A DNA stretch of 46,189 nucleotides, taken from the NCBI GenBank assembly GCA_023664605.1, contig JAMPFF010000019.1, positions 1 through 46,189 on the forward strand, in the 5' to 3' direction. The DNA is from Clostridium sp. (lineage in GTDB: Bacteria > Bacillota > Clostridia > Lachnospirales > Lachnospiraceae). The translations under genes and the position numbers were made by a program. Positions 32,639 through 41,839 of the stretch are shown here, one piece after another. Every line of letters starts with the position of its first letter. Within the stretch, counting starts at the first letter, position 1. The notes beneath the pieces were generated by a model, which had not been told where the DNA came from, searched no databases, and saw only the letters and a list, made by a program, of their open reading frames with translations.

Positions 32639-34990
32639 TTAATCCATCAAAGTAATCAGTCTGCATCCTTTTATTCTCCTTCCCGCCAACCACGAAAAAA
32701 TAACAGAAAGCCCAATAACCGCCGCTGCCGGAAGCAGGACATTGGACAGCGTCATATGGGATGAAAAATTACTGATGCCAAACATCCTAAGAAGCGCTGC
32801 CACCAGCGGGTCGGTAAGCAACTCGCTAAATACGATGCCTAATACAGCGCCAATCATGGAAACAATACCAAACCGTAATACAAAAGAAAATCTGAGTCTT
32901 GCCGATGTAAAACCAAGCGTTTTATAGATTCCCAAATCTTTCTGTTCCATAACAAGCAGTTTGCTCTCTGTAAGTGATATAACGACAAACACCACTACCG
33001 CCACAACCCCATACATAAAATACATTAAAAGTTCCATCGCGGAAAGAATCCCATATAACCCCGGCCACGAATTTTCATGCAGATACACATCCCCGCCGTA
33101 TGCCTCATCCAAAGCCTGCATGATTTCCTCCTGCATCCCGGCATCCTCCAGAAAATAATGCACGCACCACATATGCGCGGTTTCCTCTCCTATTTTCTGA
33201 TACCCCTCACGGCTTAAACCCACATTCGCTCCCATATCGTTTGCACACTGATAAATCCCGGAAATTTTATAGGCAAAAGAGCCAAATTCCGCACTGACAA
33301 AAACCGTATCTCCAATATCCACGCCCAAATCGGCGGCAGCAAATTCCGTCAGTACAATCTCATCATCACCGATGCAGCTCTTGCCCCGCAGCATATGGAA
33401 ACGTTCCGGCTGTGTAATGACATTCGCCGTATAATCTATGCCCTCCACCGAAATGCCCGGCATGGCGAGCATATACTTGTCTGTGATATCCGTATAAGTG
33501 CGAATCAGATTCTCCACATCCTCACTTGTGGTTTCTCCCATTGGCTGCGCGGCAATGTGTAAATCAGACGGATTAAAAGCGTCCATCAGCCCCTCGCCGT
33601 TTTTTCCCAGCCAGGAATCCATGCGCCCAATCAAAGAGGCAAAAAATACAAGCAGCATCGCAACAAGACAGGCTCCCATATAACGCATCCTGCCTGCGGC
33701 AAGCTGACGAATAGCCATCCAAAATCCCAGCCCCTCCCGCGCTATCGGCAAAAAAAGCATTCTTTTCTGCTCCCCATTTTCCTTATTCCCGCGGATTGCT
33801 TTCATAGGCGTAATCTTGTCTATCCGTGCCGTTTTCAGATATACAAATCCGGTCAATATCAGGAATACGATTAATAGAACCGACAAACAAATCCCTATCG
33901 GAATCCCGGAGGGAAATAAAAGTCCGCTAGTCGTCAAAGTCATGCGGCTTACCGCCCGCGCCGCCGGCAATGTTAAAATACCTCCCAATATCATGCCGTA
34001 TAAAACAGGTTCAAGGAATAGGCGCATCTGTATACTTTGTAATTTTTTCGTCGTAAAACCGATTGTTTTTAAAATGCCCGTATCTGTCATATCCTGTTCT
34101 ATCGCACTGTTAATGCCATGTTCCATCACTATCAGCGACACCACGGCTAAAATAAGGGCAAACGCCAGAAAAAGTCCGGTAAATACATTTTGCAAAGTCA
34201 GCATGAAACCGGAAATGGCACTGTCCGAATGACTAAATTCCGCATATTGTACAAGTTTGGTACTGTTATTTAAAAGCGCGTTAAACTCCGCCGTACTTAA
34301 CCCGGAATCTTTCTTAAAAATATGCAGCATATAACCGTCACGGGCAAGCCCGTCAATCCCCGCCTGCATGGTCATCCGGGCAATCTCCTCATGGTCCTGT
34401 CCGCAAATGAGAAAACTTTTCATGCCAATCATGGAACTGCCCATAAAAGGGTCCTCAAACCATCCTTTGACAACAAAAGTCTTTACCACACTGTTTCTCG
34501 CAATGGGAAAACTGATTTCATCCCCAATCCTAACGCCAAACATGGACTGCATAGACGGCGATAGATAAATTTCCCCTGTGCCAATCCCTGCATTTTCCAC
34601 CTGATAACCCGTCAGATTATCCGTAAAAATCTTATAGGGATATTTTTCCGGCTCATAGGTAATAAGCTGCCCTTCACTGTCCGACTTTTGTCCGTTTATC
34701 TCATACTCTGAAAAAATAAGCTGCTGTATGCCCGTATGCTCCGTTTCCGAAAGCGCGTTTATTTCATCCGCCAGACTTTCGATATCAGAAACGCCGGACA
34801 CCCATGCCGTAATATTTCCAAATCCGAGCCGCTCCATTTCATCATGCACATAGTTTCCGGCATTTTGCCATATCGTTAAGGCGGATAAAAGGGTCAGCGA
34901 CAAAACCAGAAGCAAAATAAAAATCCCGATTAAACTTCCCCTATGCCGTTTTCGCTCCGCCAGCCATAATGTTCTGATTTCCATTTTCAT
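32639..34990 (-). CDS. FtsX-type ABC transporter permease, ten membrane helices
   Basis: The 783-residue protein carries two FtsX/MacB-like permease domains, each with an extracellular loop and three to four helices. The first pair starts at about 18-40 and about 285-400, the second at about 430-455 and 650-780 (LGIYKTLGFTSARLRFSFVLR is the conserved coupling motif). Such permeases are the membrane part of exporters for lipids, peptides or antibiotics. The ATG at 34990 has AAGG 6 bases upstream. Its ATPase is encoded 35 bases before it at 35026-35787. The stop lies 2 bases from LysR-box copy 1. The substrate is unknown. Confidence 0.92.
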   Translation of the reverse strand: MKMEIRTLWLAERKRHRGSLIGIFILLLVLSLTLLSALTIWQNAGNYVHDEMERLGFGNITAWVSGVSDIESLADEINALSETEHTGIQQLIFSEYEINGQKSDSEGQLITYEPEKYPYKIFTDNLTGYQVENAGIGTGEIYLSPSMQSMFGVRIGDEISFPIARNSVVKTFVVKGWFEDPFMGSSMIGMKSFLICGQDHEEIARMTMQAGIDGLARDGYMLHIFKKDSGLSTAEFNALLNNSTKLVQYAEFSHSDSAISGFMLTLQNVFTGLFLAFALILAVVSLIVMEHGINSAIEQDMTDTGILKTIGFTTKKLQSIQMRLFLEPVLYGMILGGILTLPAARAVSRMTLTTSGLLFPSGIPIGICLSVLLIVFLILTGFVYLKTARIDKITPMKAIRGNKENGEQKRMLFLPIAREGLGFWMAIRQLAAGRMRYMGACLVAMLLVFFASLIGRMDSWLGKNGEGLMDAFNPSDLHIAAQPMGETTSEDVENLIRTYTDITDKYMLAMPGISVEGIDYTANVITQPERFHMLRGKSCIGDDEIVLTEFAAADLGVDIGDTVFVSAEFGSFAYKISGIYQCANDMGANVGLSREGYQKIGEETAHMWCVHYFLEDAGMQEEIMQALDEAYGGDVYLHENSWPGLYGILSAMELLMYFMYGVVAVVVFVVISLTESKLLVMEQKDLGIYKTLGFTSARLRFSFVLRFGIVSMIGAVLGIVFSELLTDPLVAALLRMFGISNFSSHMTLSNVLLPAAAVIGLSVIFSWLAGRRIKGCRLITLMD

Positions 34991-35025
34991 TCTTCACCTT
35001 CCACTATTAGAAAATCTTTTTGTCT

Positions 35026-35787
35026 TTACCACGCTAGAGAAGCCAGCCAGTCATTTATCCTCTTTTCCCTGTCTTTTGCTTCCTCCGCGCGGTATACGCC
35101 CATGAGCATCTCATCCAGTATTTTTCCGTCTTCCAAATATAAAATCCTCGTTCCATGGATTGCCGCCTTTATATCATGCGTTACCATTAAAATGCTCTGC
35201 CCGTTATCGGCAAGCCTTGTCAAAAGCGAAAGCACCTCGTCCGTATTCCGTTTATTTAAAGCCCCTGTCGGTTCATCCGCAAATAAAAGCCCCGGCCCGT
35301 TAATAACCGCCCTGGCGATTGCCGCCCGCTGCGCTTCTCCGCCCGAAACCTCGTGGGGAAGTCTGTCCTTCGCCTTTTCTATATCCATCTGCTTTAACAG
35401 TTCCTCCGCTTTTTCGCGCACATCCTTTGTAGTTTTCCCGGAATCTAGATATCCTGCCACCGCCACATTCTCAAACAGGCTTAAATGACTGACCAGATGT
35501 GTCTGTTGAAATACAAATCCAAACTCGCGGGAGCGCAGAAGCGCCATCTGCCGTTCTTTATATCTGCTGATTTCCGCCCCCTTATATAAAACCTTTCCAT
35601 CCGTAATCTCATCCATGCCGCTTAAAGCATACAGCAGAGTAGATTTTCCCGCCCCGGACGAACCCATAATCACGGTAAAATCTCCTGCGTAAATATCCAC
35701 ATCAATATTTTTTAAAACCTGTTCTTTATCTGCTCCCTGAGAAAACTGTTTACACAGTCCTTTTGCGGAAAGCAATATTTCTTTCAT
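35026..35787 (-). CDS. ABC transporter ATP-binding protein (LolD/MacB type)
   Basis: The 253-residue ATPase has Walker A GSSGAGKST (42-50), a Q-loop FQQTHLV, the signature VSGGEAQRAAIARA, Walker B LLFADEPTGALN and the switch His in VTHD. It powers the FtsX-like permease downstream. It follows the hydrolase gene by 54 bases, so the three genes form one operon behind the LysR-controlled promoter. Confidence 0.95.
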   Translation of the reverse strand: MKEILLSAKGLCKQFSQGADKEQVLKNIDVDIYAGDFTVIMGSSGAGKSTLLYALSGMDEITDGKVLYKGAEISRYKERQMALLRSREFGFVFQQTHLVSHLSLFENVAVAGYLDSGKTTKDVREKAEELLKQMDIEKAKDRLPHEVSGGEAQRAAIARAVINGPGLLFADEPTGALNKRNTDEVLSLLTRLADNGQSILMVTHDIKAAIHGTRILYLEDGKILDEMLMGVYRAEEAKDREKRINDWLASLAW

Positions 35788-35841
35788 ACAGCCGCCTCCT
35801 TTTTATCCGCCGCACAATTCTTTATGAACCAACGGCTTTTC

Positions 35842-36882
35842 TTATTCATGAATCGTAAACACATATTCCTGTTCATAATTTTCACGATGATAATAGACCG
35901 CCTGTCCGTCCGTCTGGTTAAATACTATGCTCCATTCCGTGGATTCAAACTCGCCAAAGTTTCCTTTACTCACGCTGCTTAACGCATCCCGCACATCATC
36001 TTCGCTCATTGTTTCGTTTTGTGCCAGCCGCTCCATCAGCATGTCATAGCGGGTATGGGACTGCGCCGTTCCGATTCCGTTCTTTTCTCCCCCGGCAAGA
36101 TAAAAATTGGTTAAAACCGGCGTTTCTATTACCACCATTTCATTGTCTATATATTCAACCGCCACGCTTCTTCCCCCGGCGTCCGCTATGGCAAAATGAA
36201 CCATCATGCCCATGGACGCGTGCATATCGTACTGTCCAAGCAGTTCCAAGGCTTCGTCTACCGTAGCCGCCTTATCAAGCAGTAAACGGATGGCAGTTGT
36301 CGTTGTAATATCCGGCTTATCCGTATCCTGCTCAATCGTTGCCGAATCCTGAATCATATTGACAGACACTACAAGCCCCTTTTCATTCATGCCATCCAAA
36401 GGCGCATATAAGGCGGCAATCGTTTTTATTTCATCCTTTTTAAGCGCCATGCCGACTATGCCGCCCTGACTGATAAAATTCACATTCACGGTGGAAATGG
36501 AAGCATAACCGTTTTCGGGATAGGATAAAACCGCCATGGCTTCACAATGATTCCAGTCAAAGTTACGGCCGAATAATGATTTTCCGTCTGCAGTCTGTAC
36601 CGCAATCGTACTGCATCCATACGGGCTTTCCATAAATGCCAGGTCTATGCCGGAAAGCAGATTATCCGTTAAAAATTCAACCACTTCTTTATCGGAAGAA
36701 GCGCCGCCGCGCAAAAGGAATTCATCAAATCCGTAATCTCCCTCATAGCGGACGGCAGAAAAGTCTTTTTCCAATTTTACAATTTCATTTGTTGAACTAA
36801 TATTCTCTGTTGCTTTATTTCCGCAGCCGATAAATGATATGGCAATGAAAACAGCCGCCGCACAAAAGACAGCCTTTCGCAT
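35842..36882 (-). CDS. Lipoprotein with linear-amide C-N hydrolase (C59/C45-like) domain
   Basis: The 346-residue protein has a lipoprotein-like signal (VFIAISFIGCGNK). A leader of about 60 residues precedes an Ntn-hydrolase domain of the choloylglycine hydrolase/acyltransferase group. The catalytic Cys is in SPYGCSTIAV (Cys90), followed by LFGRNFDWNHC with the supporting Arg and Asp, and NEKGLVVSVNM later. These enzymes cleave linear amide bonds such as in N-acyl amino acids, bile salts or penicillin V; the true substrate is not visible. The ATG at 36882 has GAGGAGG 8 bases upstream; that at 36888 sits too close. The gene diverges from the LysR gene and heads the ABC exporter operon. Being on the cell surface is unusual. 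Confidence 0.88.
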   Translation of the reverse strand: MRKAVFCAAAVFIAISFIGCGNKATENISSTNEIVKLEKDFSAVRYEGDYGFDEFLLRGGASSDKEVVEFLTDNLLSGIDLAFMESPYGCSTIAVQTADGKSLFGRNFDWNHCEAMAVLSYPENGYASISTVNVNFISQGGIVGMALKKDEIKTIAALYAPLDGMNEKGLVVSVNMIQDSATIEQDTDKPDITTTTAIRLLLDKAATVDEALELLGQYDMHASMGMMVHFAIADAGGRSVAVEYIDNEMVVIETPVLTNFYLAGGEKNGIGTAQSHTRYDMLMERLAQNETMSEDDVRDALSSVSKGNFGEFESTEWSIVFNQTDGQAVYYHRENYEQEYVFTIHE

Positions 36883-36915
36883 AAACATTTCCTCCTCATC
36901 TCCATTTTCAGTTTC

Positions 36916-36944
36916 ATTATAGTAATCCGTATCAAAAATAACAA
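36916..36944 (-). promoter_or_regulatory. Promoter of the hydrolase-ABC operon
   Basis: On the minus strand TTGTTA (36939-36944), a 17-base spacer and TATAAT (36916-36921) form the promoter. Its -35 overlaps the LysR-type box by 3 bases. Confidence 0.85.
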
Positions 36945-36987
36945 ATACTTATACTTTATGCATATGTATAGTTGAAACCTATGCAAA
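36942..36987. promoter_or_regulatory. LysR-type box, operon copy 2 (divergent control region)
   Basis: This 46-bp box is nearly identical to that at 32591-32636, with the palindrome TATAG-N7-CTATG at 36967-36983. It lies between the hydrolase operon and the LysR gene. The divergent lysR promoter has its -35 TTGAAA (36972-36977) inside the palindrome, so the regulator should repress itself. Confidence 0.88.
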
Positions 36988-37000
36988 CTCATGTTATACT
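36972..37000 (+). promoter_or_regulatory. Promoter of the LysR gene
   Basis: TTGAAA (36972-36977), a 17-base spacer and TATACT (36995-37000) lead into the regulator gene. The -35 is part of the LysR-type palindrome. Confidence 0.82.
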
Positions 37001-37060
37001 GTACAAACAGATGATTGCGAAACGCCTGAGCAAAACACAAAACGAAAGGAACGGTACCAG

Positions 37061-37957
37061 ATGGAACTGCGTGTACTTCAATATTTTCTAGCCATTGCCA
37101 GGGAACAGAGCATTGTCCGGGCAGCGGACTCCCTGCATCTTTCCCAGCCGACACTCTCCACACAGATAAAGGGCTTGGAAGAAGAATTAGGAAAACAGCT
37201 TTTAATCCGGGGAACAAAGGGTTCACGAAAAGTTACCCTTACGGAAGAAGGGATGATTTTACGCAAAAGGGCGGAGGAAATTCTGAACTTAGTGCAAAAA
37301 ACAGAAAAAGAGATTACGCTGTCCGACCAGGTCGTGGTCGGCGACGTTTATATTGGAACAGGTGAAACGGATGCCGTCCGCCTGATTGCCAAGACTGCCC
37401 ACAGCCTGTATGAAACCTATCCTGGCATTCACTACCATATTGCCAGCGGAAACGCCGGATTTGTGCTGGAGCAGTTAGAGAAAGGCTTAATTGATTTCGG
37501 CATTATATTCGGCCCGGTAGACCAGACAAGATATCACTCTATAGAAATGCCCTATAAAGATATTTGGGGCGTTTTAATGAGGCGCGATTCTCCCCTTGTC
37601 GGAAAGGATTCTATTACTCCTAAGGATTTGCGGGATAAACCGCTGATTATATCGCAGCAGGAACAGGGAAACGGCGAACTGGCTAAATGGCTGGGCTGCG
37701 AATTATCGGAAATGGAAATTACCGCCACTTATAACCTGCTCTTTAACGCTTCTTTAATGGTCGAGGAGGGTTTAGGCTATGCTATCGGCTTTGATAAAAT
37801 CATTAACACTTCCGGTAACAGCAATCTCTGTTTTCGCCCGCTTTCCCCCAAAAGAGAAAGCGGCATGAGTATCATATGGAAAAAATATCAGGTTTTGTCC
37901 AAGGCGTCAGAAAAATTTATGATGAAATTGAAGGATATGCCGGAAATCGCACTGTGA
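37061..37957 (+). CDS. LysR-family transcriptional regulator
   Basis: The 298-residue regulator has an N-terminal winged helix (MELRVLQYFLAIAREQSIVRAADSLHLSQPTLSTQIKGLEEELG) and an effector-binding domain from about residue 90. The LysR fold is typical, with the LEQLEKGLIDFGIIFGP ligand-binding strand. The start ATG has AAAGGAA 9 bases upstream. It is divergent from the hydrolase-ABC operon and shares its control region, and a second copy of the same box stands before the aldo/keto reductase operon, so it probably controls both. The inducer is unknown. Confidence 0.95.
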   Translation: MELRVLQYFLAIAREQSIVRAADSLHLSQPTLSTQIKGLEEELGKQLLIRGTKGSRKVTLTEEGMILRKRAEEILNLVQKTEKEITLSDQVVVGDVYIGTGETDAVRLIAKTAHSLYETYPGIHYHIASGNAGFVLEQLEKGLIDFGIIFGPVDQTRYHSIEMPYKDIWGVLMRRDSPLVGKDSITPKDLRDKPLIISQQEQGNGELAKWLGCELSEMEITATYNLLFNASLMVEEGLGYAIGFDKIINTSGNSNLCFRPLSPKRESGMSIIWKKYQVLSKASEKFMMKLKDMPEIAL

Positions 37958-38013
37958 GGCATTCCTCTTAGGTTTAGGAATATATATTTTCCTCCATTTC
38001 TCCCATTTCATGG

Positions 38014-39498
38014 TTACAGCCCGTAAGAAGTAAGAAGTTTTCGTTTCCTCTCAATCATTTCATCAATTCTCTCGATATACCCCGCAACATCCTTTACCGT
38101 ATCGCACCGCTCTATCCGCCCGTCGCCATACACTCTCTTTGTCACGGTTCCCGCACCAAGCGCGATGATACTTTGTTTTTCCTCCATGATTAAAATATTA
38201 TAAATGCCGTATTTGCCCTCTCTGGCGTAGCCAACGTTCTCAAAATTGCCGGACATATTCTTCTGTCTGTACAGATAATACGGCGACATTCCCATCCGCC
38301 TTGCGCCCTCTTCGGCAGTTTTCATTGTTTCATCTGTGTTATGTAAACCATCTATGCCGTTTTCCAAAATCCACTGTGACAATTTCGACGCCCTCTTCAC
38401 GGCAAGCGAATGTACAGTCAGGCTATCCGGCGATAATGCTTCTATCGCCTCAATGGTCGCCTTTACATCTTCCTCTTTTTCTCCGGGCAGTCCGAGAATA
38501 ATATCCATATTGATATTGTCAAAACCCGCTTCTCTTGCCATATAAAATGCGTCGATAACCTGCTCTACCGTATGCTGCCTGCCGATAAACTTTAACGTCT
38601 CCTGCTTCATCGTCTGTGGATTGACGGAAATTCTCGTCACACCATGCCGGTGCAGTACGTCCAGCTTTTCTTTCGTGATGCTGTCTGCGCGTCCCGCCTC
38701 TACCGTAAATTCCTGCACCGTGGCAAAATCAAAAGATGCCTTAATCCCGGATAAAAGCCTGTCCAGTTCATCCGCCGACAACGACGTAGGCGTACCGCCG
38801 CCGATATACACCGTATCCAGCATTTTATCCTTATAAAGCTTTGCGATAAAATCAATTTCCTTTTCCAGTGCATCCAGATATTTTGAAACCTGTTCTTTCC
38901 ACAGACTGATAGGAAAAGAGGTAAAAGAACAGTACAGACAAGTCGTCGGGCAAAAAGGAATCCCTATGTATAAGCTGTAGCCGTTTTCATAGTGGAGCGG
39001 TCGTAAGATTTCCATTTCCCGTTTCGCTATTTCTATATTCAGCAAAGCTTTTTCCCTGCTGACAAAATGCTCATTTTGCAAAAAAAGCATAATCTCTTCT
39101 TCACTTTTTCCCTGCTCTAACAATGCCATAGGAATCTTCGTCGGGCGGATGCCCGTAAGGTTCCCCCAGGGAAGAGAAACGCCCGTCTCTTCCCGTAAAG
39201 AATTATAAAGAAAACGCTTGAACGCATTTTTATAATCTGCACTTTTATCATCTGCATTCTCATCCTGTGCAGCGTTCCATATGTAATTTCCGGCAGCTTT
39301 TTTTTCATTTCCAAACTGCAAAGCCACACTGCCTTCTATAAAATCAATCTGCAAGGACGCCGGATATTCCAACAGCTTTTTATCTTTTACAACTGAATCG
39401 GGCGTTAATACCCTGACATCCTTTTCCGGGTAAAACGCCTTGACAAGAGAATGAATATCGTATTCATATTGTGCTTTGTTGGATTTAATAATAAACAT
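38014..39498 (-). CDS. hemZ: Coproporphyrinogen dehydrogenase HemZ, radical SAM
   Basis: The 494-residue protein is a HemN-like radical SAM enzyme of heme biosynthesis, of the HemZ type known in Firmicutes. The N-terminal 170 residues are HemZ-specific. The radical SAM core starts at LYIGIPFCPTTCLYCSF, with Cys183, 187 and 190, and continues with VYIGGGTPTSLS, VEAGRADSITKEKL and DNINMDIILGLPGE. The role in Lachnospiraceae, which rarely make heme, is unclear; some HemZ/HemW-like members act in heme handling. It is monocistronic and convergent with the LysR gene. Confidence 0.93.
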   Translation of the reverse strand: MFIIKSNKAQYEYDIHSLVKAFYPEKDVRVLTPDSVVKDKKLLEYPASLQIDFIEGSVALQFGNEKKAAGNYIWNAAQDENADDKSADYKNAFKRFLYNSLREETGVSLPWGNLTGIRPTKIPMALLEQGKSEEEIMLFLQNEHFVSREKALLNIEIAKREMEILRPLHYENGYSLYIGIPFCPTTCLYCSFTSFPISLWKEQVSKYLDALEKEIDFIAKLYKDKMLDTVYIGGGTPTSLSADELDRLLSGIKASFDFATVQEFTVEAGRADSITKEKLDVLHRHGVTRISVNPQTMKQETLKFIGRQHTVEQVIDAFYMAREAGFDNINMDIILGLPGEKEEDVKATIEAIEALSPDSLTVHSLAVKRASKLSQWILENGIDGLHNTDETMKTAEEGARRMGMSPYYLYRQKNMSGNFENVGYAREGKYGIYNILIMEEKQSIIALGAGTVTKRVYGDGRIERCDTVKDVAGYIERIDEMIERKRKLLTSYGL

Positions 39499-39661
39499 AA
39501 TTTTTTCTCACCAATGTAACGTTATCACCTAAAACCACATTATCATACTATACTTTATTACCTTATCATACACTATATAGAATCTGATGTCTAATTGCAA
39601 TTATATAAACATATTATGCCTTTAAAGGGAAAACTCATTTAGATTATCCATTCTGATTATA
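39499..39661. other. AT-rich gap between hemZ and the PIN gene
   Basis: No gene or clear terminator is visible. Several TATA-rich stretches on the minus strand (TATGAT, TATAGT) could be the hemZ -10 box, but no -35 stands out. Confidence 0.3.
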
Positions 39662-40069
39662 TTATATATGAGAATTTAGAAAATCTGATGCTGTCATGAC
39701 TTTAAGATTTGTAATATTAGCTTCTAAAAAATCTTTATCTCCGGTCAAGAGAATATCTGCATGTGCTTTCACTGCCGCCCGTAAAATTGGTCTGTCCGAC
39801 GGGTCGCGTACCGCCTGCTCATCATCAATCTCTTTCTCAGGCATATCTACCAATTCCATTACCGTGAGCGCATATAATAGGAAACGCTCTAATAAGTATA
39901 ATTTATCAGGAAATTTCCTATGGAAAATCCTATGTATCTCTTTCACATTCTGCTCGCAGATAATTCCCTTATTAGGATACGCAACCGCTTTTAAAAACGC
40001 CTTGTAAGGAGTTCCCCTGGGATTGTATGCTGCCGATATCAGAATATTGCTGTCTATCAGTATTCTCAT
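39662..40069 (-). CDS. PIN-domain toxin
   Basis: This 135-residue protein is a PIN-fold ribonuclease of the putative type II toxin family. The conserved acids are Asp7 (ILIDSNIL), Glu near NVKEIHR, Asp in RDPSDRPIL and Asp in LTGDKDFLE, which would bind the catalytic metal. The gene overlaps its antitoxin gene by 4 bases (ATGA, 40066-40069), so translation is coupled. Toxic activity is expected from the family, not shown. The module is inserted after enolase. Confidence 0.9.
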   Translation of the reverse strand: MRILIDSNILISAAYNPRGTPYKAFLKAVAYPNKGIICEQNVKEIHRIFHRKFPDKLYLLERFLLYALTVMELVDMPEKEIDDEQAVRDPSDRPILRAAVKAHADILLTGDKDFLEANITNLKVMTASDFLNSHI

Positions 40070-40338
40070 CTTCCTTCTATTTCATTCCTCACTTCCTTCA
40101 CAATTTCGTCGATACTCTCTTCCGATGTCAAACCGCCTTTCTCCCACTCTCCTTCCATATCTTTCTGAAACATTTTCATTGCATATACAGCCGCATTCAT
40201 CATAATCACCTGCTCTCCTTCACATATCAAGGTAACTCTGTCTCCGGTATTAACGCCCAATTTGGCTCTAATTTCTTTCGGCAGAGTAATCTGCCCTTTC
40301 GACATCACCTTTGCACTATCCACAATCAATGGGTTCAT
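40066..40338 (-). CDS. AbrB/SpoVT-like antitoxin
   Basis: The 90-residue protein has an N-terminal SpoVT/AbrB DNA-binding domain (VMSKGQITLPKEIRAKLGVNTGDRVTLI) and a C-terminal acidic helix (EESIDEIVKEVRNEIEG) that should block the PIN toxin. GGGAGG is 10 bases before the ATG. It is expected to bind the palindrome at 40359-40392 that covers its own transcript start and to repress the operon. Confidence 0.92.
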   Translation of the reverse strand: MNPLIVDSAKVMSKGQITLPKEIRAKLGVNTGDRVTLICEGEQVIMMNAAVYAMKMFQKDMEGEWEKGGLTSEESIDEIVKEVRNEIEGR

Positions 40339-40358
40339 TGCCTTGACCTCCCGTATAT

Positions 40359-40392
40359 GTAGGGAAAGTAGTCATATTCCTACTTACCCTAC
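40359..40392. promoter_or_regulatory. Operator palindrome of the toxin-antitoxin operon
   Basis: A 13-bp inverted repeat, GTAGGGAAAGTAG (40359-40371) and CTACTTACCCTAC (40380-40392), has one mismatch and an 8-base centre. It covers the predicted transcript start of the operon, an excellent site for autorepression. Confidence 0.85.
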
Positions 40393-40396
40393 TTTT

Positions 40397-40425
40397 AGTA
40401 TATTGGTCATGCTGCAAAAAGTCAA
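40397..40425 (-). promoter_or_regulatory. Promoter of the toxin-antitoxin operon
   Basis: On the minus strand TTGACT (40420-40425), a 17-base spacer and TATACT (40397-40402) drive the module. The -35 starts 11 bases past the enolase stop codon, and no terminator lies between. Confidence 0.85.
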
Positions 40426-40436
40426 GCGATAATTTC

Positions 40437-41756
40437 TTAAATTTTATTAAACGGCTCCTTATAACACGCCACGCTTCCCAACTCCTCTTCAATCCGCAGC
40501 AGCCTGTTATATTTAGCGATACGGTCGCTGCGGCAGGGCGCGCCCGTCTTAATCTGTCCTGCATTTACCGCCACGGCAAGGTCTGCGATAAACGTATCCT
40601 CCGTTTCACCGGAACGGTGGGATATGACCGCCTTATATCCGTTTTTGTGCGCCATCTCTATCGCCTCCATCGCCTCCGATACCGTACCGATTTGATTGAC
40701 CTTGATAAGAATCGCATTCGCCACCTGTAATTTAATCCCTGCGTCCAGACGCTTTGTATTGGTTACAAAAAGGTCGTCGCCGACAAGCTGGATTTTTTCT
40801 CCAAGCGCTTTTGTTAAAAGCTGCCATCCATCCCAATCATCTTCAAACAGACCGTCTTCAATGGAAACAATCGGAAACCGTTCTACGAGATTCTCATAGT
40901 AAGCAACCATCTCGGATGCGCTTCTTCTGATTTCCTCACCCCGCATCTGTGATTCTCCCGGAAAATAATAGGTATCGGACGTTTCATCATATAACTCACT
41001 TGCCGCGGCATCCATGGCAATCTTAATATCCTGTCCCGGCGTATATCCCGCCGCCTTGATGGAATCCACAATCAGTTCCAGCACTTCTACGGCGTCCGCT
41101 AAAGACGGCGCAAATCCGCCCTCGTCTCCAACGCCCGTAGAAAGCCCTCTCTGGTTACAGATTTGTTTTAAGTTATGGTAAATTTCCGCACAAATTCTAA
41201 GCCCGTCGGCAAAACATTCCGCCTGCACCGGCATAATCATAAATTCCTGAAAATCCACGGTATTATCCGCGTGTTTGCCGCCATTTAAAATATTCATCAT
41301 CGGAACCGGCAAAAGCCTCGTATGCGCTCCGCCAAGATAACGGTACAACGGTATGGCAAGAGCCTGACTGGCGGCTCTGGCGCACGCCATGGACACGCCC
41401 AACATCGCATTGGCTCCCAAATTGCTCTTATTATCGGTTCCGTCCTGGTCGATTAAAACACGGTCAATCATCCCCTGCTCTAACGCATTCAATCCAAGGA
41501 GCGCCTCCCGTATCTTGGTATTGACGTTTCCTACCGCCTTAGTCGTTCCCAGCCCGAAATAACGGGTTTCCCCGTCGCGCAGTTCCACCGCTTCAAAACG
41601 TCCCGTACTGGCGCCGCTTGGCACGGCGGCTCTGCCCGTTACCCGGTATCCGCCCGGCTCTTTTTCTACCGTCACTTCCGCTTCCACGGTAGGGTTCCCG
41701 CGGGAATCCAATATTTCCCTTGCATGTACTTCCACAATGCGCAGCATTTTTTCCAT
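40437..41756 (-). CDS. eno: Enolase
   Basis: The 439-residue glycolytic enzyme converts 2-phosphoglycerate to phosphoenolpyruvate. It shows [18 protein letters not shown] at the start, [15 protein letters not shown], the metal ligands and catalytic residues around [14 protein letters not shown] and [13 protein letters not shown], and [17 protein letters not shown]. The length is that of other bacterial enolases. The ATG at 41756 has AAGGAGG 7 bases upstream; the open frame extends to 41789 with no such site. The gene is apparently single and constitutive; a TATAGT -10 is visible upstream. Confidence 0.97.
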   Translation of the reverse strand: MEKMLRIVEVHAREILDSRGNPTVEAEVTVEKEPGGYRVTGRAAVPSGASTGRFEAVELRDGETRYFGLGTTKAVGNVNTKIREALLGLNALEQGMIDRVLIDQDGTDNKSNLGANAMLGVSMACARAASQALAIPLYRYLGGAHTRLLPVPMMNILNGGKHADNTVDFQEFMIMPVQAECFADGLRICAEIYHNLKQICNQRGLSTGVGDEGGFAPSLADAVEVLELIVDSIKAAGYTPGQDIKIAMDAAASELYDETSDTYYFPGESQMRGEEIRRSASEMVAYYENLVERFPIVSIEDGLFEDDWDGWQLLTKALGEKIQLVGDDLFVTNTKRLDAGIKLQVANAILIKVNQIGTVSEAMEAIEMAHKNGYKAVISHRSGETEDTFIADLAVAVNAGQIKTGAPCRSDRIAKYNRLLRIEEELGSVACYKEPFNKI

Positions 41757-41839
41757 AAAAAAACCTCCTTTAAACATACCTTTTAGCATTCTGCTTTTCT
41801 AGTATGTCCAAAGAAAGGTTATTTTACTATACGAAGTTC

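Noticed and set aside
37958-38013. Terminator between the LysR gene and hemZ
   Set aside because: Only a weak 5-bp AGGAA/TTCCT stem is visible and there is no clear T-tract.
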